From the NCBI GenBank assembly GCA_016188115.1, contig JACPIK010000002.1, forward strand, positions 1,331,771 through 1,395,770: 64,000 nucleotides of DNA, read 5' to 3'. Below, one piece after another: positions 35,102 to 42,480 of this stretch. The first letter of the stretch is position 1; each line of letters opens with the position of its first letter. This stretch comes from Candidatus Woesearchaeota archaeon (GTDB taxonomy: Archaea; Nanobdellota; Nanobdellia; Woesearchaeales; GW2011-AR9). Position numbers and translations under genes: made by a program. Under the pieces are notes generated by a model, which did not search any database, had not been told where the DNA came from, and was given only the letters and a program-made list of their open reading frames with translations.

Positions 35102-36085
35102 ATGGCACATAAAATTGCATTATGGATGAATGGGAGTTCCACGAATCTACGTGGCAGAATTCTTCATGATCTTCAACGCCGTTATACGGGAGACAATACA
35201 TCTGTCTATCGTGCTGGTGATTCTTACAAACCTCTTTTAGACGCAGATGTTGTCGCCATCTTTGGTGGTGATGGGACTGCGATGCACGTTCTTAATGGTC
35301 TAATTAAAGCTCGAGGTAATCAAAAAGGAGATTTTCCTCAAATTCTTGTTCTTCCTTATGGTAATGGCAATGCCTTGGGGTATAGTCTTGGCACGCAGCA
35401 TCGCAAAGAAGCACCAAGTATTTTAGAAAGAACTATTGAAAAAGATCTCACCCAAACAGTTTCGATTCCACTCATTGAAATTAAAGTGCCCTTGCAGGAT
35501 TCTCTTTACTTCACCTTTGCCAGCGTGGGTTTAGATGCTCAGGTAGTGAATGAGTATGAAACAATTTGGCGTCCACGTTGTGGTAAAATGGGGTATATCC
35601 CTGCTGGGTTACGTCATCTTGCAGCATTAACACCTCTTTACGGCAAAGTAGAAAATTCTCAAGGATATTCCTTTGACCAAGATGGAGTTCTAAACACCAC
35701 TCTTCACCCTCTTGATAATCTTATCGCCTCTCAAACGGTAACATTCGGTGTTGGAACGACGCCTCATTACGGATGGGGACTCAAAGCACTGCCATTTGCA
35801 GAACAGGCTCGTGGATATGGGTTGATGCATGCTCGCAGCTTTAATCCACTTGGTCGCGTTGCTCACTTTTTAGCTCACATCCATTCATTTTGGTCTGGAC
35901 AATATCGTGGTCCTCTCGTGAATGATGCTATAACTGCAGAACTTACCCTGCGTGCAACACAAGAAAAAATGATGCCATTAGAAGTAGCTGGAGATGTTAT
36001 TGGGTATGTTCCTAGTGTAACATTTCGTGTTGCGCCGCAATATACATTTAGATTTATTACTGCTACTCGACCCACACAATCTTAA
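35102..36085 (+). CDS. diacylglycerol/lipid kinase-like (DAGK_cat) protein
   Basis: The 327-residue protein has the catalytic motifs of the DAGK/sphingosine-kinase/NAD-kinase superfamily: VVAIFGGDGTAMHVLNGL near residue 55 with the GGDGT nucleotide loop, and VLPYGNGNALGYSLG near 85. The later region (FASVGLDAQVVNEYE and KMGYIPAGLRHL) also follows the family pattern. Bacterial members phosphorylate diacylglycerol or undecaprenol. An archaeal substrate would probably be an isoprenoid lipid, but this is not shown. It lies 38 bases after the lipobox gene. Confidence 0.82.
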   Translation: MAHKIALWMNGSSTNLRGRILHDLQRRYTGDNTSVYRAGDSYKPLLDADVVAIFGGDGTAMHVLNGLIKARGNQKGDFPQILVLPYGNGNALGYSLGTQHRKEAPSILERTIEKDLTQTVSIPLIEIKVPLQDSLYFTFASVGLDAQVVNEYETIWRPRCGKMGYIPAGLRHLAALTPLYGKVENSQGYSFDQDGVLNTTLHPLDNLIASQTVTFGVGTTPHYGWGLKALPFAEQARGYGLMHARSFNPLGRVAHFLAHIHSFWSGQYRGPLVNDAITAELTLRATQEKMMPLEVAGDVIGYVPSVTFRVAPQYTFRFITATRPTQS

Positions 36086-36111
36086 TATACTTCTGGTTTC
36101 TTCTCTACCTT

Positions 36112-36213
36112 ATGGATTGCCCCAAGTGCAAGTCAAAAGAGATCCAAGAAATCGACGCAGAACTTCTCACATTCTTTAAGTGCCGTAAATGCGGTTATGA
36201 TGATAGTAAATAA
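36112..36213 (+). CDS. 33-aa zinc-ribbon protein
   Basis: The frame reads MDCPKCKSKEIQEIDAELLT then FFKCRKCGYDDSK, a minimal zinc ribbon with two CxxC knuckles 18 residues apart. CTTAATATAC lies about 27 bases upstream, matching the leaderless promoter pattern. Similar tiny zinc ribbons are frequent in archaea and often have unknown roles in transcription or translation. Confidence 0.7.
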   Translation: MDCPKCKSKEIQEIDAELLTFFKCRKCGYDDSK

Positions 36214-36287
36214 AGTGTACCAATTTTGATCCTGTGGTGTTTTTAACAGCGAAAGGCTTATAACCTTCTCCCACTGCCAACGTCGCT

Positions 36288-36416
36288 ATGAGAAAAATGC
36301 ATACCAAACAAAAGCGCAATTTACGAATTCGCACTCACAATAACGGTCGCAAATACGTTAAGAAATATGTAGCTAAAAAAGCACCTGCTCAAACCGTAGC
36401 TAAAGTAGTAGAATAA
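36288..36416 (+). CDS. 42-aa basic protein
   Basis: The frame reads MRKMHTKQKRNLRIRTHNNG then RKYVKKYVAKKAPAQTVAKV and VE. It is strongly basic in the first 32 residues and resembles a small nucleic-acid- or ribosome-binding peptide, although I cannot assign a family. GGCTTATAACC about 27 bases upstream supports a real leaderless gene. The stop lies two bases from the end of the convergent TrmB gene. Confidence 0.55.
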   Translation: MRKMHTKQKRNLRIRTHNNGRKYVKKYVAKKAPAQTVAKVVE

Positions 36417-36418
36417 AT

Positions 36419-37531
36419 CTATTTTTTCGCTTTTTGCCACAATTCTTCAAAGTATTTTCGATAGGCTAGAATTGTTTCTTTGTTTTTGTTGACAATGACT
36501 TGATATTGTTTTTCTGTGTAGACAAAGGTTGCAATTTTTGTATCTGAAATCATCACGCACGCTGGACCTTGGAGCTCTCTGGGTAGAAAACGTACAAGGT
36601 AGTCTTTCTTGGCTTTGGTACGTGGTGTAAAATAGTCTCTACTTTTTTTGTCATCATAGGCTACTAATCGTACTTTCACATTACGGGTGTTTCTATCTTC
36701 ATGCCAAGCATTGCTCCATTCTACTGTGTAGATATCAGCAAGTTCTTTAGACAATCCAAAGCCGACACTATCTTTCGTATTTTCAATCACTTCCCAGAAT
36801 GCTTGTAAAATGCCTTCTTTGCCTTTGTAGATTCGTACTTCTCGATTCCAGATGGTGTTAAACAAAACTCGGTTATTATCAGCAATATTCTTGTTATCAA
36901 TATGGATTGCCAAAGGATGATCGTTCCACATCACAATTAATGTAGAATTGCCAAAGGTAAATGTAGTGGTGATTGATTTTTCCTCGAGGGGTAATTGATC
37001 GCTTTCCGCCAGTTCTAATTTGATTTTTTCAGAACTTAAAATCTTAAGGGGAATTTTCAAATTAACTCGTCTCGTATTCCAAATCTCAAAATGTACCGAA
37101 AACGCACCTTTGAAGAGATTCAGAGAACCATGAACAAACACAGTCTGCTGTTCTTTAAGCATTAAATTAAGCGCGGTCTTGACACCTTTCAAACTCGAAT
37201 ATACTTCTACCTTTGGCACATCTTCTTTAGGTTTACGCATCTTCTCCAATTCTGGTAATACGTCTTTAATTTGCTCTTCGCGTTCTTTGAGTAGAGAAAG
37301 GAGTTGCTGTGGTTCTGTGGCGAGGAAATACTTCTTGTTATCTTTAATCACAGAACTAACCAATCCAGCATCATGCAGTTTCTTAAGCCGATCATAGGTA
37401 AACGTGCGATTCATACTGTTCTTCTTCGCGATCTCACTCGCTGTCTCTTCACCATATTGTAGCAAATAGAGATAGACTTTGACCTCTGCTTCCGTGAGGC
37501 CAAACTGTTGCAAGACTGCTTCTTTGTGCAT
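36419..37531 (-). CDS. TrmB-family regulator with duplicated effector domain
   Basis: This 370-residue protein is longer than usual TrmB regulators. Residues 1-75 form the winged helix (LQQFGLTEAEVKVYLYLLQY, then NSMNRTFTYDRLKKLHDAGL). Residues about 105-235 are one effector-like module beginning KVEVYSSLKGVKTALNLML. Residues 235-370 are a second, beginning VRIYKGKEGILQAFWEVIEN. Both modules open with the same VxxYxxxxGxxxA pattern, so internal duplication is likely. The divergent PLP-fold gene at 37653 may be a target. Confidence 0.85.
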   Translation of the reverse strand: MHKEAVLQQFGLTEAEVKVYLYLLQYGEETASEIAKKNSMNRTFTYDRLKKLHDAGLVSSVIKDNKKYFLATEPQQLLSLLKEREEQIKDVLPELEKMRKPKEDVPKVEVYSSLKGVKTALNLMLKEQQTVFVHGSLNLFKGAFSVHFEIWNTRRVNLKIPLKILSSEKIKLELAESDQLPLEEKSITTTFTFGNSTLIVMWNDHPLAIHIDNKNIADNNRVLFNTIWNREVRIYKGKEGILQAFWEVIENTKDSVGFGLSKELADIYTVEWSNAWHEDRNTRNVKVRLVAYDDKKSRDYFTPRTKAKKDYLVRFLPRELQGPACVMISDTKIATFVYTEKQYQVIVNKNKETILAYRKYFEELWQKAKK

Positions 37532-37652
37532 ATATCTGGTTTGGTCTGCCTCTTTTTAAGATTGTCGTTTTAAAATAAGACAACATAGGATTAAATAAAA
37601 CATATTTTCTTACTTAAGAGTAACAAATAATAAAAATTAGGTGAAAACTACT

Positions 37653-38696
37653 ATGGATCCATTACGTCAACAACTCTATGATGAACTCGAAGCACGCATC
37701 GGCAACACACCGCTTGTGCAATACGCTGGTGAGCTTCCCAACAACAATCGTCTCTTCCTCAAACAAGAATGTGATAATCCTTTCGGTTCACATTACGATC
37801 GAGTTTATGTAGAACTATTTCGTGAGTTCGAAGAACATCGAGGACTCACACCTGGTTCCAAAGTTCTTGAAACAACCTCGGGAACAGCTGGTACTGCATT
37901 TGCAGGTATTGGAAGAGTTCTGGGATATGAATGTCACGTTGCTATCCCTGAAGGCGTGGATGAAGCCATTGTTCGTGTTACGCGAGAACATGGTGCGACT
38001 ATTTATCGTACACCTGAAAATGAGTATGTAAGTGGTTTTCCTAATTTTCTTCGAGAGTTTCTTCCACAACATCGAGATTTTTATTTCCTGAATCACTCTA
38101 TGGGTAAACGCGCTGGGGCTGGTTTTAGTAACAATGGAATAACACTACAAGCTTTTGAAGCAATTGCGTATGAAATTATGCAAAAAGTTAGAGTTGATAT
38201 CTATATGCCTGCGGTGGGCAATGGGTCAACAGTTCTTGGTGTAGCTCGAGCCTTGAGTCCAAAAACTAAAACTATTCCTTTCGAATCTGTTCAAGCAGCA
38301 GTGATGTACGATCAAAAATATCCTGGCCGATACGAACAACGCTTTGGCATCAAACCTGGAACATTGCCACGTCATCGTCTACGTGGTACCAGTTACCAAG
38401 GTATCGATTTTCCCCACATCAAACACGCAGTTGAAGCTGGTTTAATCAGCGACGCCATGTTAGTCAGCGATCGCTGGCAAGACCACCACTATCAAGAACG
38501 TACTGGCAGAAAAACCTTCAAAGAATTACCTCATTGGGATCAAACCTTTACTGGCTATGAAGATGCTGGCCGTTCCACACGAGCAGGTATCGCGTGTGCC
38601 ATAGAAGTTGCGAAGTCTGTCAAAGATCAAAATATCGTGATTCTTGCCTACGACAAAGCAGACAGATATGATTCAGAAGCAGTGATACCCTACTAA
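37653..38696 (+). CDS. fold-type II PLP-like protein lacking the catalytic lysine
   Basis: The 347-residue protein resembles cysteine synthase and relatives: ARIGNTPLVQYAG near the N-terminus, LFLKQECDNPFGSHYDRVYV (residues 35-54), LETTSGTAGTAFAGIGRVLG and MPAVGNGSTVLGVARAL for the phosphate loop. In active enzymes the second motif is NPxGSxKDR, with lysine forming the PLP Schiff base. Here the codon is TAC, giving Y48. The substrate loop also has TSGTAG in place of TSGNTG. It is probably non-catalytic in the usual way or has a different chemistry. AGGTGA upstream of ATG 37653 supports this start. Confidence 0.8.
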   Translation: MDPLRQQLYDELEARIGNTPLVQYAGELPNNNRLFLKQECDNPFGSHYDRVYVELFREFEEHRGLTPGSKVLETTSGTAGTAFAGIGRVLGYECHVAIPEGVDEAIVRVTREHGATIYRTPENEYVSGFPNFLREFLPQHRDFYFLNHSMGKRAGAGFSNNGITLQAFEAIAYEIMQKVRVDIYMPAVGNGSTVLGVARALSPKTKTIPFESVQAAVMYDQKYPGRYEQRFGIKPGTLPRHRLRGTSYQGIDFPHIKHAVEAGLISDAMLVSDRWQDHHYQERTGRKTFKELPHWDQTFTGYEDAGRSTRAGIACAIEVAKSVKDQNIVILAYDKADRYDSEAVIPY

Positions 38697-38701
38697 AAGA
38701 T

Positions 38702-39274
38702 CTACCGAGAATATGCTTGCTGTAATCGATCACACACATCATCAAAGTTGGTTCCGTCCCAACGTACGACTTGAGGATGTCTATATGATTCATTAAATCT
38801 ATTGACTGGCATAATCCCCAAACCCCGAGGTCTGTGCTCTAACCAGCTATCCATGAATTCTGGGAAATCATCGTAGAAGACACGCCCATGTACTGCTCCT
38901 TTTCTAGTAGAAATATGGGAACCATACGCTTCATCGCGTGGAGCGATGTGTTTTTCACACCATCGTAATTTTTCTGCTGCTGCGTGGGGCATGTGTCGAG
39001 GTGCTCTGGTTAAAATATCAATCTCGAAACCGATTTGTATAGATGCATCTAATATCCTAAAACCGTCTTCGATAGGTTCAAGTTCTTCCCACCAACCAGG
39101 ACGTAGTCTGATGAGGTTAATGAGATTACCAACATAGGGTGGAAGATCTTCTTTCCAATATACAGGATAAGGTGGAGATAGGTTGGAATATTTTTCCATG
39201 TCTCTTTCCATTGCTTTGACGTAATTCGCAAGTGAACCATCAAGATCAAAGAGAGCAGATTTTACAATAGGCAT
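38702..39274 (-). CDS. HAD-superfamily 5'-nucleotidase-like protein
   Basis: The 190-residue protein has HAD motif I as ALFDLDGSLANY (nucleophile D at about residue 10). A lysine- and arginine-bearing middle follows (EIDILTRAPRHMPHAAAEKL, motif II with T), then a motif IV-like FYDDFPEF. The layout resembles the cytosolic 5'(3')-deoxyribonucleotidase (NT5C) subgroup. It may dephosphorylate nucleotides, but substrate is uncertain. CTTATAAAG lies about 27 bases upstream. Confidence 0.72.
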   Translation of the reverse strand: MPIVKSALFDLDGSLANYVKAMERDMEKYSNLSPPYPVYWKEDLPPYVGNLINLIRLRPGWWEELEPIEDGFRILDASIQIGFEIDILTRAPRHMPHAAAEKLRWCEKHIAPRDEAYGSHISTRKGAVHGRVFYDDFPEFMDSWLEHRPRGLGIMPVNRFNESYRHPQVVRWDGTNFDDVCDRLQQAYSR

Positions 39275-39329
39275 ACTATCTATTTCTGTTGTATTCTTTA
39301 TAAGAATTTTTGGATAAAAATTAATTTTC

Positions 39330-41093
39330 CTAACTATAATACCATTTTCCTTCGGTTCTCTGCTCTCGGTCTTTCACTGACCCTACATCATTCACGCGAG
39401 GACGGCGAGAAGTCATATCTCTGCGTAAAGTGATGTTCAAATCTTTCAAAAATCGATTCATGCCTTCTTCCATCTTAAATGGTCCTTCCATCTTTCCATG
39501 AACTGCTGGAGTTCCTGAAAAGACAATTAAACGAGTAGAAATATAATCCAGAAACATCAAATCGTGATCTACAATTAAGACAGTAATCCCTCGTTCTTGT
39601 GCCACATTACGAATGATTTTGGAAATTTTTAGACGCTGTTCAACATCAAGATATGCTGAAGGCTCATCTAACAAAAATAATTGAGCATCTTGTGATAAAC
39701 AATGCGCAATAGCCACACGTTGTAACTGTCCTCCTGACAACTCAGACAATTTTTGAGTTAAAAGTGGTTCAATATCCATTGCTCCAATGAGCTGATAAGA
39801 ATATTTTTCAATTGCTCGTTGTAGAAATTCACTTACAAGCAAATCAGAGTCACTCTCCAGATACTGTGCTTTATAGGCAACTTTAACAGAAGTATCAATG
39901 ACACCGGAATCGGGTGTAACTAACCCTGCAAGAATTTTAATCAGCGTGGTTTTTCCAATGCCATTCTCTCCTAAGATTCCCACTACTTCATCTCGATGTA
40001 GCGTTCCTGCACCAATCTCTAAAGTAAATTTACCTAATGTTTTTTTGAGTGCTGGCCAAGAAATAAGGGGAAATGGTATAGCTCCTCGGCTATCTTGTGC
40101 TTTTTCAAATTTGATAGCATGGTCACGGAATCGTACATTTTCCTCACGCAAATATCCTTCTAAGAATGCATTGATACCTTCGCGTGTTGCTTTCAATCCT
40201 GAGACAACACCATACGCGCCTTCTTGCCCATACATTATGTTAAGATACTGAGTCATGTAATCTAAAATAATTAAATCGTGCTCGATTACCATGACTGCTG
40301 TTTTTTCATCAGCAAGACCGTGGATAAATTCTGAGACTTTGACACGCTGTTTAATATCTAAAAAAGAAGTTGGTTCATCAAAAAGAAATAAATTTGCATT
40401 TTTCAAAACACTTGCAGCAATCGCAACACGCTGCAATTCTCCTCCAGAAATTGTCGCAATCTCATTATCCAGAAAATGGGTCAATTGCAATTTCTCCACA
40501 ACACTCATCATTGTCCCTTTAGAATCAACTCTTGCGAGTAATTCACGCACTGTTCCTTTAGTTTGTTTCGGTATCAAATCTACTTGTTGCGGTTTGTAGC
40601 TAAGTGTGATCTCATTTTTATTGAGTTTCTCGAGAAATTTTTGTGTTTCAGTGCCTTTGAAATGATTAATGACTTCTTTAAAATCGGGAGGATTTTCGAA
40701 ACGGCCAAGATTTGGTTTGAGCATATTCGCCATTATCTTAAGCGCGGTTGATTTTCCAATACCATTTTTCCCTAGAATTCCGGTTACACTGCCAAAAACT
40801 GGCGTAGGTAACAAATACAACTCGAACATATTTTGTCCATAACGATGAACTGGGTCTTTGCTAAGAGTATCCGGCAGATTAATGATTTGAATTGCGCCAA
40901 ATGGACAGCGATTAGGACAGATTCCGCAGCCTGTACATAACATCTCATCAATACGTGCTTTCTTATCTGGTTCTCCGGGAGTAATACATTCTGTTCCTGC
41001 GCGATTAACCGGGCACAATTTAGCGCAAAGATAATTCCCACACTCATCAGGGCGGCATTTTGTTCGATCAATAACAGCAATACGCTTACGCAT
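39330..41093 (-). CDS. ribosome recycling ATPase ABCE1/Rli1
   Basis: ABCE1 splits ribosomes after termination in archaea and eukaryotes. The 587-residue protein begins with the Fe-S domain (RTKCRPDECGNYLCAKLCP and MLCTGCGICPNRCPFGAI), eight cysteines for two 4Fe-4S clusters. It then has two ABC domains. Walker A motifs are GILGKNGIGKSTALK and GILGENGIGKTTLIK, signatures are ISGGELQRVAIA and LSGGQLQRVAIA, and Walker B motifs are LFLFDEPTSFLD and LFLLDEPSAYLD. It is a client of the suf operon found in this window. AATATAAAAG lies about 27 bases upstream. Confidence 0.97.
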   Translation of the reverse strand: MRKRIAVIDRTKCRPDECGNYLCAKLCPVNRAGTECITPGEPDKKARIDEMLCTGCGICPNRCPFGAIQIINLPDTLSKDPVHRYGQNMFELYLLPTPVFGSVTGILGKNGIGKSTALKIMANMLKPNLGRFENPPDFKEVINHFKGTETQKFLEKLNKNEITLSYKPQQVDLIPKQTKGTVRELLARVDSKGTMMSVVEKLQLTHFLDNEIATISGGELQRVAIAASVLKNANLFLFDEPTSFLDIKQRVKVSEFIHGLADEKTAVMVIEHDLIILDYMTQYLNIMYGQEGAYGVVSGLKATREGINAFLEGYLREENVRFRDHAIKFEKAQDSRGAIPFPLISWPALKKTLGKFTLEIGAGTLHRDEVVGILGENGIGKTTLIKILAGLVTPDSGVIDTSVKVAYKAQYLESDSDLLVSEFLQRAIEKYSYQLIGAMDIEPLLTQKLSELSGGQLQRVAIAHCLSQDAQLFLLDEPSAYLDVEQRLKISKIIRNVAQERGITVLIVDHDLMFLDYISTRLIVFSGTPAVHGKMEGPFKMEEGMNRFLKDLNITLRRDMTSRRPRVNDVGSVKDREQRTEGKWYYS

Positions 41094-41245
41094 AGAGAAG
41101 AATCAAGTAGCCTCTTTTATATTAGTTTTGGTCAGATCGAGAAAGATGTTCTACTATGCCCTAGTTCCAGGCAGTGCACGATCAAATGTGAATAAAACCT
41201 CAGTCATTATGGCTATCTCCTAACCTTTGCATACCAAAAATAGGA

Positions 41246-41866
41246 TTATTTCTCATATCCTCCTCTATCAAGACCGTTTTCTAAACCGTTTCTAAAAAGG
41301 ACCTTATTACACCAGGGCAATTCTCCTTGAACTGATTGTCTAAGATTACGCAGGTTTCCTTCTTCAAAGTGGGCGGCATCTACTAATTTAATGTCAATTG
41401 TTCCTTTCACTGTTCTACAAAGAATATTGCCCTCATGTGGGGCAGTCGAATACATGCCAGTTAAAGCGAAAGTGTATCCCATTGCATTACCAATTTCAAA
41501 CGATACTCCTTCACGTAAATCAACATTTCTTTCTAATCGTTCCAGCTGCTGTTCTAATGATTTGTGGGGAAAACGTTGCATACCAAATACTTTTAGTGCT
41601 CCTTCCTCTTCATAGAATAATGGTTTAGGAAAAAAGTCAGGTACTTTATCGTACAAGTGTTCTAATTTTGCATATTCTTCAGGCAAATCGTACTCTTTCT
41701 CACGAGGAACAGCAACCACTAGTAAACTTTCACCCGTTGGGCGACTTACATCATAAATTATTTTTTGTGTTCCATCATCTGAAAAAAGCGTTATGCTAGA
41801 ATCAGAGTATTCATTTCCTAATCCTTTGCATACCAAAGATCTAATATGTTCTTTAATGTCACTCAT
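41246..41866 (-). CDS. hypothetical protein with kinase-like C-lobe features, 206 aa
   Basis: This small protein has blocks that recall aminoglycoside-phosphotransferase kinases: VPDFFPKPLFYEEEGALKVF (hinge region), SFEIGNAMGYTFALTGMYST, then APHEGNILCRTVKG (catalytic-loop-like HxGN) and IDIKLVDAAHFEE (DFG/DFE-like aspartate). The HxD aspartate is replaced by E or absent, so activity is doubtful. It is short for the fold. No neighbour suggests a substrate. The region between it and ABCE1 (about 150 bases) shows no further gene. Confidence 0.55.
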   Translation of the reverse strand: MSDIKEHIRSLVCKGLGNEYSDSSITLFSDDGTQKIIYDVSRPTGESLLVVAVPREKEYDLPEEYAKLEHLYDKVPDFFPKPLFYEEEGALKVFGMQRFPHKSLEQQLERLERNVDLREGVSFEIGNAMGYTFALTGMYSTAPHEGNILCRTVKGTIDIKLVDAAHFEEGNLRNLRQSVQGELPWCNKVLFRNGLENGLDRGGYEK

Positions 41867-41941
41867 AAGTAATAATAATTTAAGAGTTTAATTATAAACT
41901 TTTTGAGCAGAATTTAAAAAAAGGCGTATCTTTTGTATACT

Positions 41942-42106
41942 ATGCAAAAATGTTCTATCTGTACTAATAAAATCGCCGAACTTTTTCTAAGCAAGATTAA
42001 AGGTACCATTGTCCACAAGTCAGGATCATCCAAACAGTATCCTGTGTGCTTTGAATGTCAGAAAAAATTCAAAACAAAAGAAGAACTAATCGCAAAACTA
42101 AATTAG
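41942..42106 (+). CDS. 54-aa zinc-finger protein
   Basis: The frame reads MQKCSICTNKIAELFLSKIK, then GTIVHKSGSSKQYPVCFECQ and KKFKTKEELIAKLN. Two CxxC knuckles (C4/C7 and C36/C39) would bind one zinc. TTTAAAAAAAGG lies about 27 bases upstream, consistent with leaderless expression. It is a typical small archaeal zinc ribbon and is too short to assign a process. Confidence 0.7.
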   Translation: MQKCSICTNKIAELFLSKIKGTIVHKSGSSKQYPVCFECQKKFKTKEELIAKLN

Positions 42107-42146
42107 TCAATATCTTTCTTTGACAAATCAACTTGGAATGACGATA

Positions 42147-42157
42147 CCTTAAAAAAG
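42147..42157 (+). promoter_or_regulatory. TATA-like element of the tRNA-Thr gene
   Basis: CCTTAAAAAAG is centred about 29 bases before the first base of the tRNA acceptor stem at 42181. That spacing is what an archaeal tRNA promoter would show, with transcription starting at or a few bases before the 5' end. Confidence 0.55.
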
Positions 42158-42199
42158 AAAACGCATTTTGTGAATTCAATGCCTCTGTGGCTCAACGGT

Positions 42200-42233
42200 A
42201 CTTTGCGTAAGTAAATTTTGCGCGAAGCGTAAA
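42200..42233 (+). other. tRNA-Thr intron 1, D loop (34 nt)
   Basis: The intron interrupts the D loop before its last base. The intron helix CTTTGCG with CGCGAAG forms seven pairs (one T-G). The exon segment ACG pairs with CGT, and GTA and AAA form the two bulges. Cutting GT^A and AA^A restores AACGGTA. The central helix has three pairs plus one A-A mismatch, so it is slightly relaxed. Confidence 0.8.
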
Positions 42234-42250
42234 AGAGCGACTGCTTCGTA

Positions 42251-42286
42251 ACAAACTTTTCAAAAAAGTTTGATCAAAATCGAGAA
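42251..42286 (+). other. tRNA-Thr intron 2, canonical 37/38 site (36 nt)
   Basis: The intron follows TTCGTA of the anticodon loop. TTCG pairs with CGAG near the intron end (one T-G), with TAA and AAA as bulges. Cutting TA^A and AA^A restores TTCGTAA. The intron itself folds as CAAACTTTT with AAAAGTTTG, leaving eight unpaired bases on the 3' side, so the inner helix is relaxed. Confidence 0.85.
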
Positions 42287-42308
42287 AGCAGTAGGTTGAG
42301 GGTTCAAA

Positions 42309-42400
42309 TCAACCTTTTAGGAAAAACTTGTGGCAGCAAGTCCTAGAAATGCAAAACATTTCTCATGGCTTGACCAAAACAAGCCTAAAAGTTGTGAATG
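42309..42400 (+). other. tRNA-Thr intron 3, T loop (92 nt)
   Basis: The intron splits the T loop between bases 59 and 60. The fold is a textbook bulge-helix-bulge: T stem outside, central helix TTCA with TGAA, bulges AAT and TGT, inner helix CAAC with GTTG. Cutting AA^T and TG^T restores TTCAAAT followed by CCCTC. Inside, three further hairpins are visible: ACTTG with CAAGT, GAAATG with CATTTC, and GGCTTG with CAAGCC. Confidence 0.88.
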
Positions 42401-42413
42401 TCCCTCCAGAGGC

Positions 42414-42422
42414 TTTTTTTTT
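42414..42422 (+). terminator. poly-T terminator of the tRNA gene
   Basis: Nine consecutive T bases start at the discriminator position. Archaeal RNA polymerase terminates at such oligo-T stretches. Confidence 0.6.
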
Positions 42423-42480
42423 CTTTTCTTCCACATCCCTAACCACTATCCTTATTAATCAACCTCTATTTCCTAGATGT

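Larger units (their letters stand above)
42181..42414 (+). tRNA. tRNA-Thr(CGT) with three introns
   Basis: Four exons, 42181-42199, 42234-42250, 42287-42308 and 42401-42414, join to a 72-base tRNA. Acceptor strands GCCTCTG and CAGAGGC pair fully. The D arm is GCTC-AACGGTA-GAGC. The anticodon arm is ACTGC-TTCGTAA-GCAGT with anticodon CGT at 34-36. The variable loop is AGGTT. The T arm is GAGGG-TTCAAAT-CCCTC. The discriminator is T, and G1-C72, C2-G71 and U73 agree with archaeal threonine identity as I know it. The reading depends on removing all three introns; each junction lies in a bulge-helix-bulge-like fold. A T9 run begins at the discriminator base. CCA is not encoded. Confidence 0.9.

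Noticed and set aside
42291-42316. A simple tRNA T arm read as GGTTG and CAACC around an 11-base loop
   Set aside because: The loop length is wrong for a T arm, and no acceptor 3' strand follows. The spliced reading with GAGGG and CCCTC gives a perfect arm.
42328-42480. An N-terminal extension of the ABC ATPase reading through the tRNA
   Set aside because: It overlaps the third tRNA intron and last exon. A TATA-like box fits the start at 42481, and the extra residues do not resemble the family.
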